From an uncultured Clostridiaceae bacterium (GTDB taxonomy: Bacteria > Bacillota > Clostridia > Lachnospirales > Lachnospiraceae), in the NCBI GenBank assembly GCA_958441075.1, contig CAUCBQ010000014.1, positions 1 through 20,222 of the forward strand: 20,222 bases of DNA. The letters are read 5' to 3'. Shown piece after piece: positions 6,868 to 13,956 of this stretch (the stretch's first letter is position 1; every line of letters starts with the position of its first letter). The position numbers were made by a program, and so were the translations under genes. The notes beneath the pieces were generated by a model, which saw nothing but the letters and a program-made list of their open reading frames with translations, searched no databases and had not been told where the DNA came from.

Positions 6868-8153
6868 AACATTTACATGAAATAAAAACTTTTACCCGGA
6901 AGGGGAAGTTTCTTCTGCTGTCCCTGTTCCCCCTGTATTTTATTGTGATCGGCCTTGTGATCCAGCCTTTTCCCGATATTCTCAGGGGGCTGGTCTGCAT
7001 TGTACAGGAACCGGATCTTTTGATTACCGATTATTTTGCCGTAGGCGGTATCGGAGCAGCTATGATTAATGCCGGAATCATCACCCTGATCAGCCTGGCT
7101 ATGGTGTACTTTTTGGAAATGGAAATGAGCGGCCATACCATTACTGCTTCCTTTCTCATGTTCGGCTTTTCGCTTTTTGGAAAGAATATTATGAATATCT
7201 GGGCAATTCTTGCAGGTGTGTTTCTGTATTCCAGGTATCATAAAACCTCGTTTCACCGGTATCTTTATATCGGCCTTTACGGTACCAGCCTTTCTCCGAT
7301 CATGACGCAGATCATGCAGCTGGGACATCTTCCTGTTTCTGCCAGGTTTTTTATTTCTCTGGCAGTGGGAATCAGCATCGGCTTTGTACTGCCGCCTTTA
7401 AGTACCCATGTCCACTATGCGCACAACGGATACTCTCTTTATAATGTAGGCTTTGCTGCGGGTATTATTGCCACTGTGGTGGTGTCCCTGGAAAAATCTT
7501 TTGGAATCAGAATCGAATCACGGCTGATCTGGTCTAAGGGAAACCAGGAGCTCTTTGCGGTTTTGCTGTCCCTGTTTTTTGGAACCATGATAGCGGCTGC
7601 AGTCGCAGTGCGGGGAAGGAAGCTGTGGGAATCCTATCGGCGGATACTCTCAGATCCCGGCCTGGCAGGAGCAGACTTTTTTAAGGCTGAAGGGGGAGCC
7701 GCTACGGTCTTTAATATGGGGGTCAACGGTCTTTTTGCAACCTTTTTTGTACTTATGGTAGGCGGAGATATGAACGGTCCTACGATCTGCGGTATCCTTA
7801 CCATCGTAGGCTTCAGCTCTACCGGAAAGCACATACGCAATATAGCTCCTGTTATGTTCGGAGTATATCTGGCAAGTTTTACCAAAAAATGGAATATCAA
7901 TGACCCGGCTCCCATTCTGGCCCTTCTTCTTTCAACCACCCTGGCGCCTATTGCAGGAAAATTCGGAGCTATGGCAGGTCTGATTGCAGGATACCTTCAC
8001 TCTTCAGTGGCTTTGCAGGTAGGAATCGTCTATGGAGGAGTCAATCTTTATAACAATGGTTTTGCCGGCGGCATTGTGGCAATTTTCCTTGTGCCTGTGA
8101 TTCAGTCCATCAGTGACCGGAGAGCAAGGGCAAGAGGAGGTCTGTCTCTGTAG
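6864..8153 (+). CDS. DUF1576 polytopic membrane protein
   Basis: A 429-residue integral membrane protein recognised as DUF1576, a family without established function. By eye it has about ten or more hydrophobic segments in two similar halves. The first half has FGKNIMNIWAILAGVFLYSRY, the second GKHIRNIAPVMFGVYLASF, and each is followed by a stretch ending in a YNVGFAAGI or YNNGFAGGI type motif. That suggests an internal duplication as in many transporters. The start is GTG within a GTGA overlap with the molybdoenzyme stop, after AGGAGG, so translation is probably coupled. Transport of the enzyme's substrate or product is a reasonable inference from the overlap only. Confidence 0.85.
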   Translation: MKHLHEIKTFTRKGKFLLLSLFPLYFIVIGLVIQPFPDILRGLVCIVQEPDLLITDYFAVGGIGAAMINAGIITLISLAMVYFLEMEMSGHTITASFLMFGFSLFGKNIMNIWAILAGVFLYSRYHKTSFHRYLYIGLYGTSLSPIMTQIMQLGHLPVSARFFISLAVGISIGFVLPPLSTHVHYAHNGYSLYNVGFAAGIIATVVVSLEKSFGIRIESRLIWSKGNQELFAVLLSLFFGTMIAAAVAVRGRKLWESYRRILSDPGLAGADFFKAEGGAATVFNMGVNGLFATFFVLMVGGDMNGPTICGILTIVGFSSTGKHIRNIAPVMFGVYLASFTKKWNINDPAPILALLLSTTLAPIAGKFGAMAGLIAGYLHSSVALQVGIVYGGVNLYNNGFAGGIVAIFLVPVIQSISDRRARARGGLSL

Positions 8154-8170
8154 GAGAGGCAGAAATTGCC

Positions 8171-8199
8171 TTGCCGGGTGAAAAGGAACCTTGTATAAT
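8171..8199 (+). promoter_or_regulatory. Sigma-A promoter for the small membrane protein pair
   Basis: TTGCCG (8171-8176), 17 bases, TATAAT (8194-8199). The perfect -10 lies 22 bases before the ATG at 8222. Confidence 0.7.
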
Positions 8200-8221
8200 A
8201 CAATAAAAAGGGAGAAATTAT

Positions 8222-8470
8222 ATGGAAGACAGAAGATATGATGATGTAATAGAAAATCCGAAAGACAGAGGCGGCTTTTTGTGGGGGCTTCTGGGCTGCT
8301 GTATTCCCGTTGTTGGACTGGTTTTATTTCTGGTATGGAGAGATGAAAAGCCAAAGACTGCCAGGGCGGCGGGCATTGGAGCGCTGGTGTCAGTGATTCT
8401 CAGCATCCTCTGTTATGTGGGCGTATTTGTAATGACCATTGCCACCACAGCTTTAATTGGCAGTATGTAG
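8222..8470 (+). CDS. Small two-TM membrane protein, unknown function
   Basis: An 82-residue protein with a charged N-terminus (MEDRRYDDVIENPKDRG) and two hydrophobic segments, about residues 18-38 (FLWGLLGCCIPVVGLVLFLV) and 50-78. A basic WRDEKPKTAR loop lies between them, consistent with a helical hairpin in the membrane. GGGAG precedes the ATG, and a clear promoter lies upstream. The segment around GGFLWGLLGCCIPVVGL resembles small membrane proteins common in Clostridia that lack an assigned role. It is followed 13 bases later by the DUF2085 gene, so the two are probably cotranscribed. I cannot assign a function. Confidence 0.75.
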   Translation: MEDRRYDDVIENPKDRGGFLWGLLGCCIPVVGLVLFLVWRDEKPKTARAAGIGALVSVILSILCYVGVFVMTIATTALIGSM

Positions 8471-8483
8471 GGCGTGAGGAGCC

Positions 8484-8879
8484 ATGGCACGTTTCCTCAG
8501 GATCTTTTTTGGCTGCCATGCTCGTCCGGACCGTTCCTTTTACTGGAAAGGAAAACAGTTTCCTGTCTGTGCCCGGTGTACCGGGGAACTGGCGGGTATG
8601 ATTGCCGGAATTCCTCTTATCGTTTTATGGGGATGTATGAAGCCCTGGCAGATGCTTCTTTTTATGCTTCCCATGACAGCAGACGGATTTCTTCAGCTTC
8701 TTACATCCTATGAAAGCAAAAATGGAAGGCGGTTTGCAACGGGCTGTTTCTTTGGTTTGGCTTTTGACAGTCTGCTGATTCATTTTCACAGAATCTGTGT
8801 GACGGCGGCAGGATGGATTGTAAAGCTGTTTATAGAAGACAGGGCGGCGGTGGAAAAAGCGATGGAGTTGTTTTTGTGA
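8484..8879 (+). CDS. DUF2085 family membrane protein
   Basis: A 131-residue protein. The N-terminal FFGCHARPDRSF and PVCARCTGE motifs, with their conserved Cys and His residues, are the signature of DUF2085, a membrane family of unknown function. Two to three hydrophobic segments follow (around residues 37-65 and 90-115). In-frame upstream sequence is closed by a TGA at 8475-8477, so ATG 8484 is the first available start. GAGGAG (8476-8481) lies only two bases before it, an unusually short spacing that may mean low initiation or reinitiation after the upstream gene. The Cys/His arrangement could bind metal, but this is inference. Confidence 0.85.
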   Translation: MARFLRIFFGCHARPDRSFYWKGKQFPVCARCTGELAGMIAGIPLIVLWGCMKPWQMLLFMLPMTADGFLQLLTSYESKNGRRFATGCFFGLAFDSLLIHFHRICVTAAGWIVKLFIEDRAAVEKAMELFL

Positions 8880-8882
8880 CAG

Positions 8883-8916
8883 TAAAAACAGGAGAGGAAG
8901 CTCATTCCTCTCCTGT
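8883..8916 (-). terminator. Intrinsic terminator of the NusG-II/FMN operon, stop codon in its loop
   Basis: Arms 8905-8916 and 8888-8899 form a perfect 12-bp stem with a five-base loop. Read on the minus strand, it is followed by a T-run (plus-strand A residues 8884-8888). The TGA stop of the NusG-II gene (8902-8904) lies in the loop, so the 5' arm is coding. On the plus strand no T-run follows, so any effect on the DUF2085 transcript would be weak. Confidence 0.85.
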
Positions 8917-9261
8917 GATTGTTACAGCCATTTTATGGGGTTTGCATATGATGGTGTCTGTAGAAAGCTGTTTTTTTCCCTGCTGGATGCAGCGCTTATC
9001 AGGACAGTCGGCTTCCTGGCACCAGATCTGTCCGTCCTGGATGATCAGGAGATTTTCTCCTCCTCCTGCTCCTGAAACCGTATATTCCCGGTTTTCATTT
9101 AAGGGAAAGGAGGCGACCTCCCTTCCGTCCACAAGGATATGGGCTGTCTGGCCCTGGGGAGCAGGGAAGAGGTACTGGTATCCCATGAGGGCTCCGGCCA
9201 GAATAATAAGAAAGCCTGCTAAAAGATACGTTCTTTTTCCGGCTTCTGAGAAGCGGGCCAT
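8902..9261 (-). CDS. NusG domain II-like membrane-anchored protein
   Basis: A 119-residue protein with one N-terminal membrane anchor (about residues 12-32, YLLAGFLIILAGALMGYQY) and an exported NusG-domain-II-like module (PF07009 type). The diagnostic region is CQEADCPDKRCIQQG followed by DTIICKPHKMAV; the cysteines in CPDKRC are characteristic. These proteins are not NusG transcription factors, and in Firmicutes they are often encoded beside Hept_synt/Gx-transporter and FMN-binding genes, as here. The start ATG (9261-9259) overlaps the TGA of the FMN-binding-like gene as TGATG, implying translational coupling; an ATG eight codons further upstream is less likely. The function is unknown; a redox or cell-envelope role is inferred from context. 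Confidence 0.85.
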   Translation of the reverse strand: MARFSEAGKRTYLLAGFLIILAGALMGYQYLFPAPQGQTAHILVDGREVASFPLNENREYTVSGAGGGENLLIIQDGQIWCQEADCPDKRCIQQGKKQLSTDTIICKPHKMAVTITGEE

Positions 9262-9755
9262 CAGGCAGCCGCCTGCTTTAAGCACTCGTTGATTCCGCTT
9301 ACAAAGCCGGATACATTGATGCTTACAGAGGCGATGGCATCCTTTGCATAGCCGTTTTCATCAGCCAGACGGCTTACCGTCTGATGCTCGATTACATAGG
9401 AGGCCAGAGCTTCAGACTGAGCTTTCCAGGTAGGGCCATCCTCGGTCATGATATACAGGCCGTCCATGGAAAGCTGCTGCTTTCCCATGCCGTCCTCGCC
9501 TACGCTGTCCCAGCTGCAGGCAGTGATGATGCCGTTTTCGACGGTGAGTTTGATATGATTGGAAAAGCCTTTGGAGTCAAATTCGCTTTCATAGGAATAT
9601 TGACCGTCTTTCAGGGCAAATTCCGGTTTGTTTTCAGTAATTGGACCCCGAAGCGCCTGGTAAAGAGGGCCGGAAGCAGCTGTAAATGCCAGAGACAGGA
9701 CTGCCATGAGGATGAAACCTGCCAGATTCTGCTTCATGAGGTGGTTTTGCTTCAT
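9261..9755 (-). CDS. FMN-binding-domain-like lipid-phase/envelope protein with degenerate flavinylation motif
   Basis: A 164-residue protein with an N-terminal membrane anchor or uncleaved signal (about residues 9-30, LAGFILMAVLSLAFTAASG) followed by one FMN_bind-like domain (DGQYSYESEFDSKGF, then IKLTVENGIITACSWD). In the family, flavin is attached by ApbE to the Thr of an S/D-G-A-T-x-S/T motif near the C-terminus. Here the aligned segment reads DAIASVSINVSGF (from Asp139), so SGAT is replaced by ASVS and Ser145 stands where Thr is expected. Covalent FMN is therefore doubtful. The start ATG (9755-9753) follows AGGAG by 11 bases. It is the first gene of a two-gene operon, divergent from the Gx-transporter gene; no apbE is visible in the window. 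Confidence 0.75.
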   Translation of the reverse strand: MKQNHLMKQNLAGFILMAVLSLAFTAASGPLYQALRGPITENKPEFALKDGQYSYESEFDSKGFSNHIKLTVENGIITACSWDSVGEDGMGKQQLSMDGLYIMTEDGPTWKAQSEALASYVIEHQTVSRLADENGYAKDAIASVSINVSGFVSGINECLKQAAA

Positions 9756-9798
9756 AGTCAGATACACTCCTTTTTGCATGGATATTAAATTCCCGCTT

Positions 9799-9828
9799 AT
9801 TTTATCATACAAACAGATTAGTTGTAAA
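9799..9828 (-). promoter_or_regulatory. Probable promoter of the FMN-binding/NusG-II operon
   Basis: On the minus strand TTTACA (plus 9823-9828) is followed after 18 bases by TAAAAT (plus 9799-9804). The -35 overlaps the AAAGGAGG of the divergent Gx gene. I see no convincing promoter for the plus-strand gene in the same 88-base gap. Confidence 0.5.
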
Positions 9829-9843
9829 GGAGGAACTTGATAC

Positions 9844-10350
9844 ATGAACACCCAAATCCGCCGGATGGCGGTTTATGGCCTTTTAATTGCACTGGCTTTT
9901 GTTTTCAGCTATATTGAACAGCTGTTTCCTGTCTATCTGGGAGCTCCGGGAGTGAAGCTTGGACTTGCAAATCTGGTGACAATACTGGCTCTTTATGCCC
10001 TGGGGCTTTGGCCTGCGGTATTAATCAGCCTGGCCCGGATTCTTTTGTCAGGCTTTGCATTTGGAGGAATGTCCTCCATCCTGTTCAGTCTGGCCGGAGC
10101 GGCTTTAAGCCTGATGATTATGTGGATCTGCCGCCGCTTCTCCCTTTTTGATATGACCGGGGTGAGCATACTGGGAGGCGTATTTCACAATATAGGGCAG
10201 TTTTTGATGGCAGCCTATGTAGTGAAGACCTTTGGAGTGTTCTCCTATCTTCCGGTGCTTCTGCTTGCAGGAACAGCAGCCGGTGGAGCTGTAGGGCTTT
10301 TAGGAGGGTTAGTGTTAAAGCGAATACAGCCTGTGGTAAAAAATCTATAA
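9844..10350 (+). CDS. Gx transporter / heptaprenyl diphosphate synthase component I (Hept_synt) family membrane protein
   Basis: A 168-residue membrane protein with about five hydrophobic segments. The family signature is APGVKLGLANLVTILALY (about residues 35-52), with a second conserved HNIGQ near residue 116. Databases call it heptaprenyl diphosphate synthase component I or Gx transporter; the predicted topology resembles small substrate-binding transporter subunits better than a soluble synthase. AAAGGAGG lies ten bases before the ATG. The divergent neighbours are NusG-II and FMN_bind-type genes, a grouping found in quinone- or flavin-related envelope redox loci of Firmicutes. A role in uptake or handling of a quinone precursor or flavin is inference. 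Confidence 0.87.
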   Translation: MNTQIRRMAVYGLLIALAFVFSYIEQLFPVYLGAPGVKLGLANLVTILALYALGLWPAVLISLARILLSGFAFGGMSSILFSLAGAALSLMIMWICRRFSLFDMTGVSILGGVFHNIGQFLMAAYVVKTFGVFSYLPVLLLAGTAAGGAVGLLGGLVLKRIQPVVKNL

Positions 10351-10379
10351 AAATTGTAACAGGACAGAAGAAAATGACA

Positions 10380-10408
10380 TTGCCATACAGCGGTGTTCCT
10401 TTTATAAT
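10380..10408 (+). promoter_or_regulatory. Sigma-A promoter of galT
   Basis: TTGCCA (10380-10385), 17 bases, TATAAT (10403-10408), giving a start near 10415, about 48 bases before the galT ATG. Confidence 0.75.
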
Positions 10409-10462
10409 GGAGGTATAAATTCACGACGGGTGAATATTAAAAATCACAGGGAGGTTACAGAC

Positions 10463-11983
10463 ATGATCAGTAAAGCAATCAAAGATCTGGTAGACTATGG
10501 CCTGAAAACAGGGCTTCTGAAAGAGGAGGATGCGGTTTATGCCAGAAACCAGATTCTGGATGTGCTGAGGATAGATGAATATGAGGAGCCGGAAGCAGAT
10601 AAAAGAGAGCCGGAGCTGGAGGAAATTTTAAAGACTCTTCTGGATTATGCAGCAGAAAAGAAGCTTCTGGGAGGAGAGAGTGTTGTATACAGAGATCTTT
10701 TCGATACAAAGCTGATGAACTGTCTTATGCCCAGACCCAGTGAGGTGACAGCCCGGTTCTGGAAGCATTATGAGGAATCGCCTCAGGCTGCTACGGATTA
10801 TTATTATAAACTGAGCCAGGATTCGGATTATATCCGCAGATACCGCATTGCAAAGGATATGAAGTGGACTGCAGATACGCGCTATGGCACCCTTGATATT
10901 ACGGTGAATCTGTCAAAGCCTGAAAAGGACCCCAAAGCCATTGCGGCGGCCAGAAAAGCAAAACAGAGCGGTTATCCCAAATGTCAGCTGTGTATGGAAA
11001 ATGTGGGCTATGCAGGCCGGGCAGACCATCCGGCCCGCAATAACCATCGTGTGATTCCCATTCAGGTCAATGACAGCCAGTGGGGCTTTCAGTATTCTCC
11101 TTATGTATATTATAATGAACACTGCATCGTATTTAACGGTCAGCATGTTCCAATGAAAATTGAAAAAGCCACTTTTAAGAAGCTGTTTGACTTTATTCAC
11201 CAGTTCCCCCACTATTTTCTGGGCTCCAATGCAGATCTTCCCATTGTGGGCGGCTCTATTTTAAGCCATGACCATTTTCAGGGCGGACATTATACCTTTG
11301 CAATGGCAAAGGCTTCCATTGAAAAATATTTCACCATGGAAGGCTATGAGGATGTGGAGGCAGGAATTGTATTCTGGCCTATGTCGGTGCTGCGTCTGCG
11401 GTGTGCAGACAGCAGCAGGCTGATTGAACTGGGTGACCATGTGCTGAAGCTGTGGCGCAGCTATACCGACGAGGCGGCCTTTGTGTTTGCGGAAACAGAG
11501 GGAGAGCCTCACAATACCATTACGCCTATTGCACGCAAAAATGGGGATATGTATGAACTGGATCTGGTGCTGCGCAATAACATTACCACAGAAGAATTTC
11601 CTTTAGGCGTATACCATCCCCATCAGGAGCTGCATCATATCAAAAAGGAAAATATTGGCCTGATTGAGGTTATGGGCCTGGCAGTGCTGCCTTCCCGTTT
11701 AAAGAGTGAGCTGGCAGAGCTGGGACAGTATATGGCAGAGGGAAAGGACATCCGTTCCAATGAAGCCATCAGCAAGCATGCAGACTGGGTGGAGGAGTTC
11801 CTTCCCAAATATGAGAGCCGGGGAATCCGGATTACGGCTGATAATGCAGAGCAGATTCTCAGGGAAGAGGTAGGACTTGTATTTGCCAGAGTTCTGGAGG
11901 ATGCAGGCGTATACAAATGTACCAAAGAAGGCAGAGAAGCCTTTGGCCGTTTCTTAAAGGCCGCAGGCTTTAAGGAAGCATAA
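10463..11983 (+). CDS. galT: UDP-glucose--hexose-1-phosphate uridylyltransferase, type 2
   Basis: A Leloir-pathway enzyme that transfers UMP from UDP-glucose to galactose-1-phosphate. At 506 residues it is the longer Firmicute type 2 form, not the roughly 350-residue type 1. The active-site region is SILSHDHFQGGHY, with the catalytic histidine in HDHFQ. Other family segments are PKCQLCMENVGYAGR, FQYSPYVYYNEHC and GVYHPHQELHHIKKENIGLIEVMG. ATG 10463 is preceded by GGGAGG at 10449-10454, eight bases away; an earlier GTG at 10430 lacks such a site. No galK or galE is nearby. The KdgF-like cupin gene starts 20 bases downstream and is probably cotranscribed. Confidence 0.96.
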   Translation: MISKAIKDLVDYGLKTGLLKEEDAVYARNQILDVLRIDEYEEPEADKREPELEEILKTLLDYAAEKKLLGGESVVYRDLFDTKLMNCLMPRPSEVTARFWKHYEESPQAATDYYYKLSQDSDYIRRYRIAKDMKWTADTRYGTLDITVNLSKPEKDPKAIAAARKAKQSGYPKCQLCMENVGYAGRADHPARNNHRVIPIQVNDSQWGFQYSPYVYYNEHCIVFNGQHVPMKIEKATFKKLFDFIHQFPHYFLGSNADLPIVGGSILSHDHFQGGHYTFAMAKASIEKYFTMEGYEDVEAGIVFWPMSVLRLRCADSSRLIELGDHVLKLWRSYTDEAAFVFAETEGEPHNTITPIARKNGDMYELDLVLRNNITTEEFPLGVYHPHQELHHIKKENIGLIEVMGLAVLPSRLKSELAELGQYMAEGKDIRSNEAISKHADWVEEFLPKYESRGIRITADNAEQILREEVGLVFARVLEDAGVYKCTKEGREAFGRFLKAAGFKEA

Positions 11984-12003
11984 ATAATCAGGAGGACATA
12001 AAG

Positions 12004-12336
12004 ATGTTGGATGAAAGATGGGTATTTCACGAAAATGTAAAGGCAGAGCCGGCAGGGGAGGGAGTAATCCGCAGAGTTCTGGCTTACAGTAAGGATCTTA
12101 TGTGTGTGGAAAACACCTTTGAAACAGGGGCGGAAGGAAAGCTTCACCACCACCCCCATACGCAGATTACCTATGTTGTAAGCGGCGTATTTGAATTTAA
12201 TATTGACGGTGAAAAAAAGATTGTAAAGGCCGGAGATACCATGCTTAAATTAAACGGTGTGGAGCACGGCTGCATCTGTAAGGAGGGAGGTATCCTTTTG
12301 GATATCTTTAACCCCATGAGGGAAGATTTCGTATAA
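12004..12336 (+). CDS. KdgF-like single-domain cupin
   Basis: A 110-residue cupin. The metal-site histidines are His48 and His50 with Gln54 (LHHHPHTQITYVVSG) in the first cupin motif and His88 (GVEHGC) in the second. The whole pattern, including VIRRVLAYSKDLM near the start and LLDIFNPMREDF at the end, matches KdgF, which converts 4,5-unsaturated uronates (from pectin or alginate breakdown) to linear ketouronates. AGGAGG precedes the ATG. Cotranscription with galT suggests a job in sugar metabolism, but no uronate-pathway gene is nearby, so the real substrate may differ. It ends six bases from the convergent spoVAF-like gene. Confidence 0.85.
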   Translation: MLDERWVFHENVKAEPAGEGVIRRVLAYSKDLMCVENTFETGAEGKLHHHPHTQITYVVSGVFEFNIDGEKKIVKAGDTMLKLNGVEHGCICKEGGILLDIFNPMREDFV

Positions 12337-12342
12337 AACTTT

Positions 12343-13752
12343 TTATTTCTCCCTGTGAGGCAGACGTCCGCGGAAGAAACGTTTGCGAAGCTCCTTCCAG
12401 TGAAATGGGATCAGGGGATAGATATAGCTTTTTCCTGCAATGGTCCGGTTAAATACAATGGCGCAGACGGTAAAGAGAATACCTGCTGCGTATCCCCAGA
12501 GATTAAAGGCCGCCGTAAGGATCAGGATAATTACACGCATGAACTTCATGGCATATCCCAGTTCAAAGCTGGCCTGAGAATAATTGGCTACGGTTACAAA
12601 GGCCATATACAGCATGGTTTCACTGTTAAACCACCCCGATTTTACAGCGTATTCGCCCAGCACAATACCGGCGATTACGCTGAGAGGGGTGGTTAGCATG
12701 CTGGGGGTATTTACAGCCGCCAGCCGCAGGCCGTCAATGGCAAATTCAAGGATCAAAAGCTGCCAGATCAGAGGCACGTTGTAGGGATCGGACAGACGGA
12801 TAAAGGCCAGCCAGTCCGGGATCAGCTCTGTATTCTGCATAAACATCAGCCAGGTAGGCGTAAGAAATAAAGACAGGGCGGAAATGGTCATCCGGGTCAG
12901 CCGCAGATAGGTCCCGGTAATGGGCGGAAAATAATAGTCGTCCGCTTCCTCTATGATATCAAAGACAGAGGACGGAAGGATCATGGCAGAGGGAGAGGTG
13001 TCTACCAGAATTACGATATTTCCCTCTAAAAGGGAGGCGGCAGAGGAGTCGGGCCGCTCGGAAAATTTGAATTTGGGAAATGGATTGAACCATTTATAGG
13101 GAAAGAGGCATTCTGCCAGGCTTTCCTGGTTCATGGTCAGGGCGTCGACCTCCAGATTCCGGATTCTTTTTTTTATGGTGGAAAGCAGGTTCTGATCCAC
13201 CCGGTTTTCCATATAGCAGATTGCAATATCGGTGTGGGAGCTTTCTCCGGCAGTCATGATTTCAATGGAGAGCCTGGGATCACGGATTCTCCGGCGCAGA
13301 AGGGCCGTATTAAAGACAAGGGTTTCCACGAATCCGTCTCTGGAGCCCCGCATCACCTTATCCTTTTCCGGTTCACTGACGCCCCTTGCAGGGTAGGTAC
13401 GGCAGTCAATGGTAAGACAGGCGTCGTAGCCATCGATGAAAAGGCAGGATACGCCGGAGAGGAGCTGGAGAATCATCTCGCTGCTTTCACGGATCAGGCC
13501 GATTTCTCCGTAGGGAAGATATTGTTTGGAAAAACTGTGGGCGTCCTTAGGCATACGGTTGGGCTGAATGGAGGAAAGAGCCTGAAGGATTTTTAAAAGA
13601 GTATCATCCTTTGTAAAACCGTCGATAAAATAAAGGCAGGCATTTTTTCCGCCGATTGTGAGAACGCGGTATACCACATCAAAGTTCCGGTCTGTATGAA
13701 GCTCTCTGTTCAGATACTTCATTGTTTCCTGTAAATCCTGAGAAAATTTCAT
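12343..13752 (-). CDS. spoVAF: GerA/SpoVAF family spore germination membrane protein
   Basis: A 469-residue A-subunit-type germination protein. The N-terminal soluble part (about residues 1-270) contains RRRIRDPRL and the IEVD-like segment RIRNLEVDALT. A membrane domain then follows from LEGNIVILVDTSPSAMILPS, with FDIIEEADDYYFPPITGTYLRLTR, several hydrophobic helices and the family segment ALNTP-like AAVNTPSMLTTPLSVI. Length and the YFPPITGT region fit SpoVAF better than receptor GerAA subunits, but no spoVA genes surround it, so this is a solitary paralogue. It would sit in the spore inner membrane. AAGGA lies eight bases before the ATG. A sigma-G-like promoter is at 13797-13825, consistent with forespore expression. 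Distinction from a GerA receptor subunit is not certain. Confidence 0.85.
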   Translation of the reverse strand: MKFSQDLQETMKYLNRELHTDRNFDVVYRVLTIGGKNACLYFIDGFTKDDTLLKILQALSSIQPNRMPKDAHSFSKQYLPYGEIGLIRESSEMILQLLSGVSCLFIDGYDACLTIDCRTYPARGVSEPEKDKVMRGSRDGFVETLVFNTALLRRRIRDPRLSIEIMTAGESSHTDIAICYMENRVDQNLLSTIKKRIRNLEVDALTMNQESLAECLFPYKWFNPFPKFKFSERPDSSAASLLEGNIVILVDTSPSAMILPSSVFDIIEEADDYYFPPITGTYLRLTRMTISALSLFLTPTWLMFMQNTELIPDWLAFIRLSDPYNVPLIWQLLILEFAIDGLRLAAVNTPSMLTTPLSVIAGIVLGEYAVKSGWFNSETMLYMAFVTVANYSQASFELGYAMKFMRVIILILTAAFNLWGYAAGILFTVCAIVFNRTIAGKSYIYPLIPFHWKELRKRFFRGRLPHREK

Positions 13753-13796
13753 GATAAGATCCTTTCTGTCTTTGCAGATAGCAGTAAGACAGGCAA

Positions 13797-13825
13797 TAGT
13801 ATGGCCTGATTTCTGAAAAATATGT
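13797..13825 (-). promoter_or_regulatory. Sigma-G-like promoter of the spoVAF-like gene
   Basis: On the minus strand ACATA (plus 13821-13825) is followed after 17 bases by CATACTA (plus 13797-13803). CATACTA fits the sigma-G -10 consensus CATNNTA; the -35 matches four of five positions of GHATR. It ends 45 bases before the ATG. Confidence 0.5.
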
Positions 13826-13921
13826 CAATATTGCATTGGAATATAGAAAAAGAAAATTGTTGAAATGAATATAGAAATTTCCGTATTGTGGAAAAAGATA
13901 TGTTAAATTGCACAAAAAAGG

Positions 13922-13950
13922 TTGACAGAATGTGACGTGAGTGGTATAGT
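13922..13950 (+). promoter_or_regulatory. Strong sigma-A promoter of an intergenic RNA
   Basis: Consensus TTGACA (13922-13927), 17 bases, TATAGT (13945-13950). It predicts a start near 13955-13958, right at the first hairpin of the RNA, and it is not followed by an open reading frame. Confidence 0.82.
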
Positions 13951-13956
13951 ATCATT

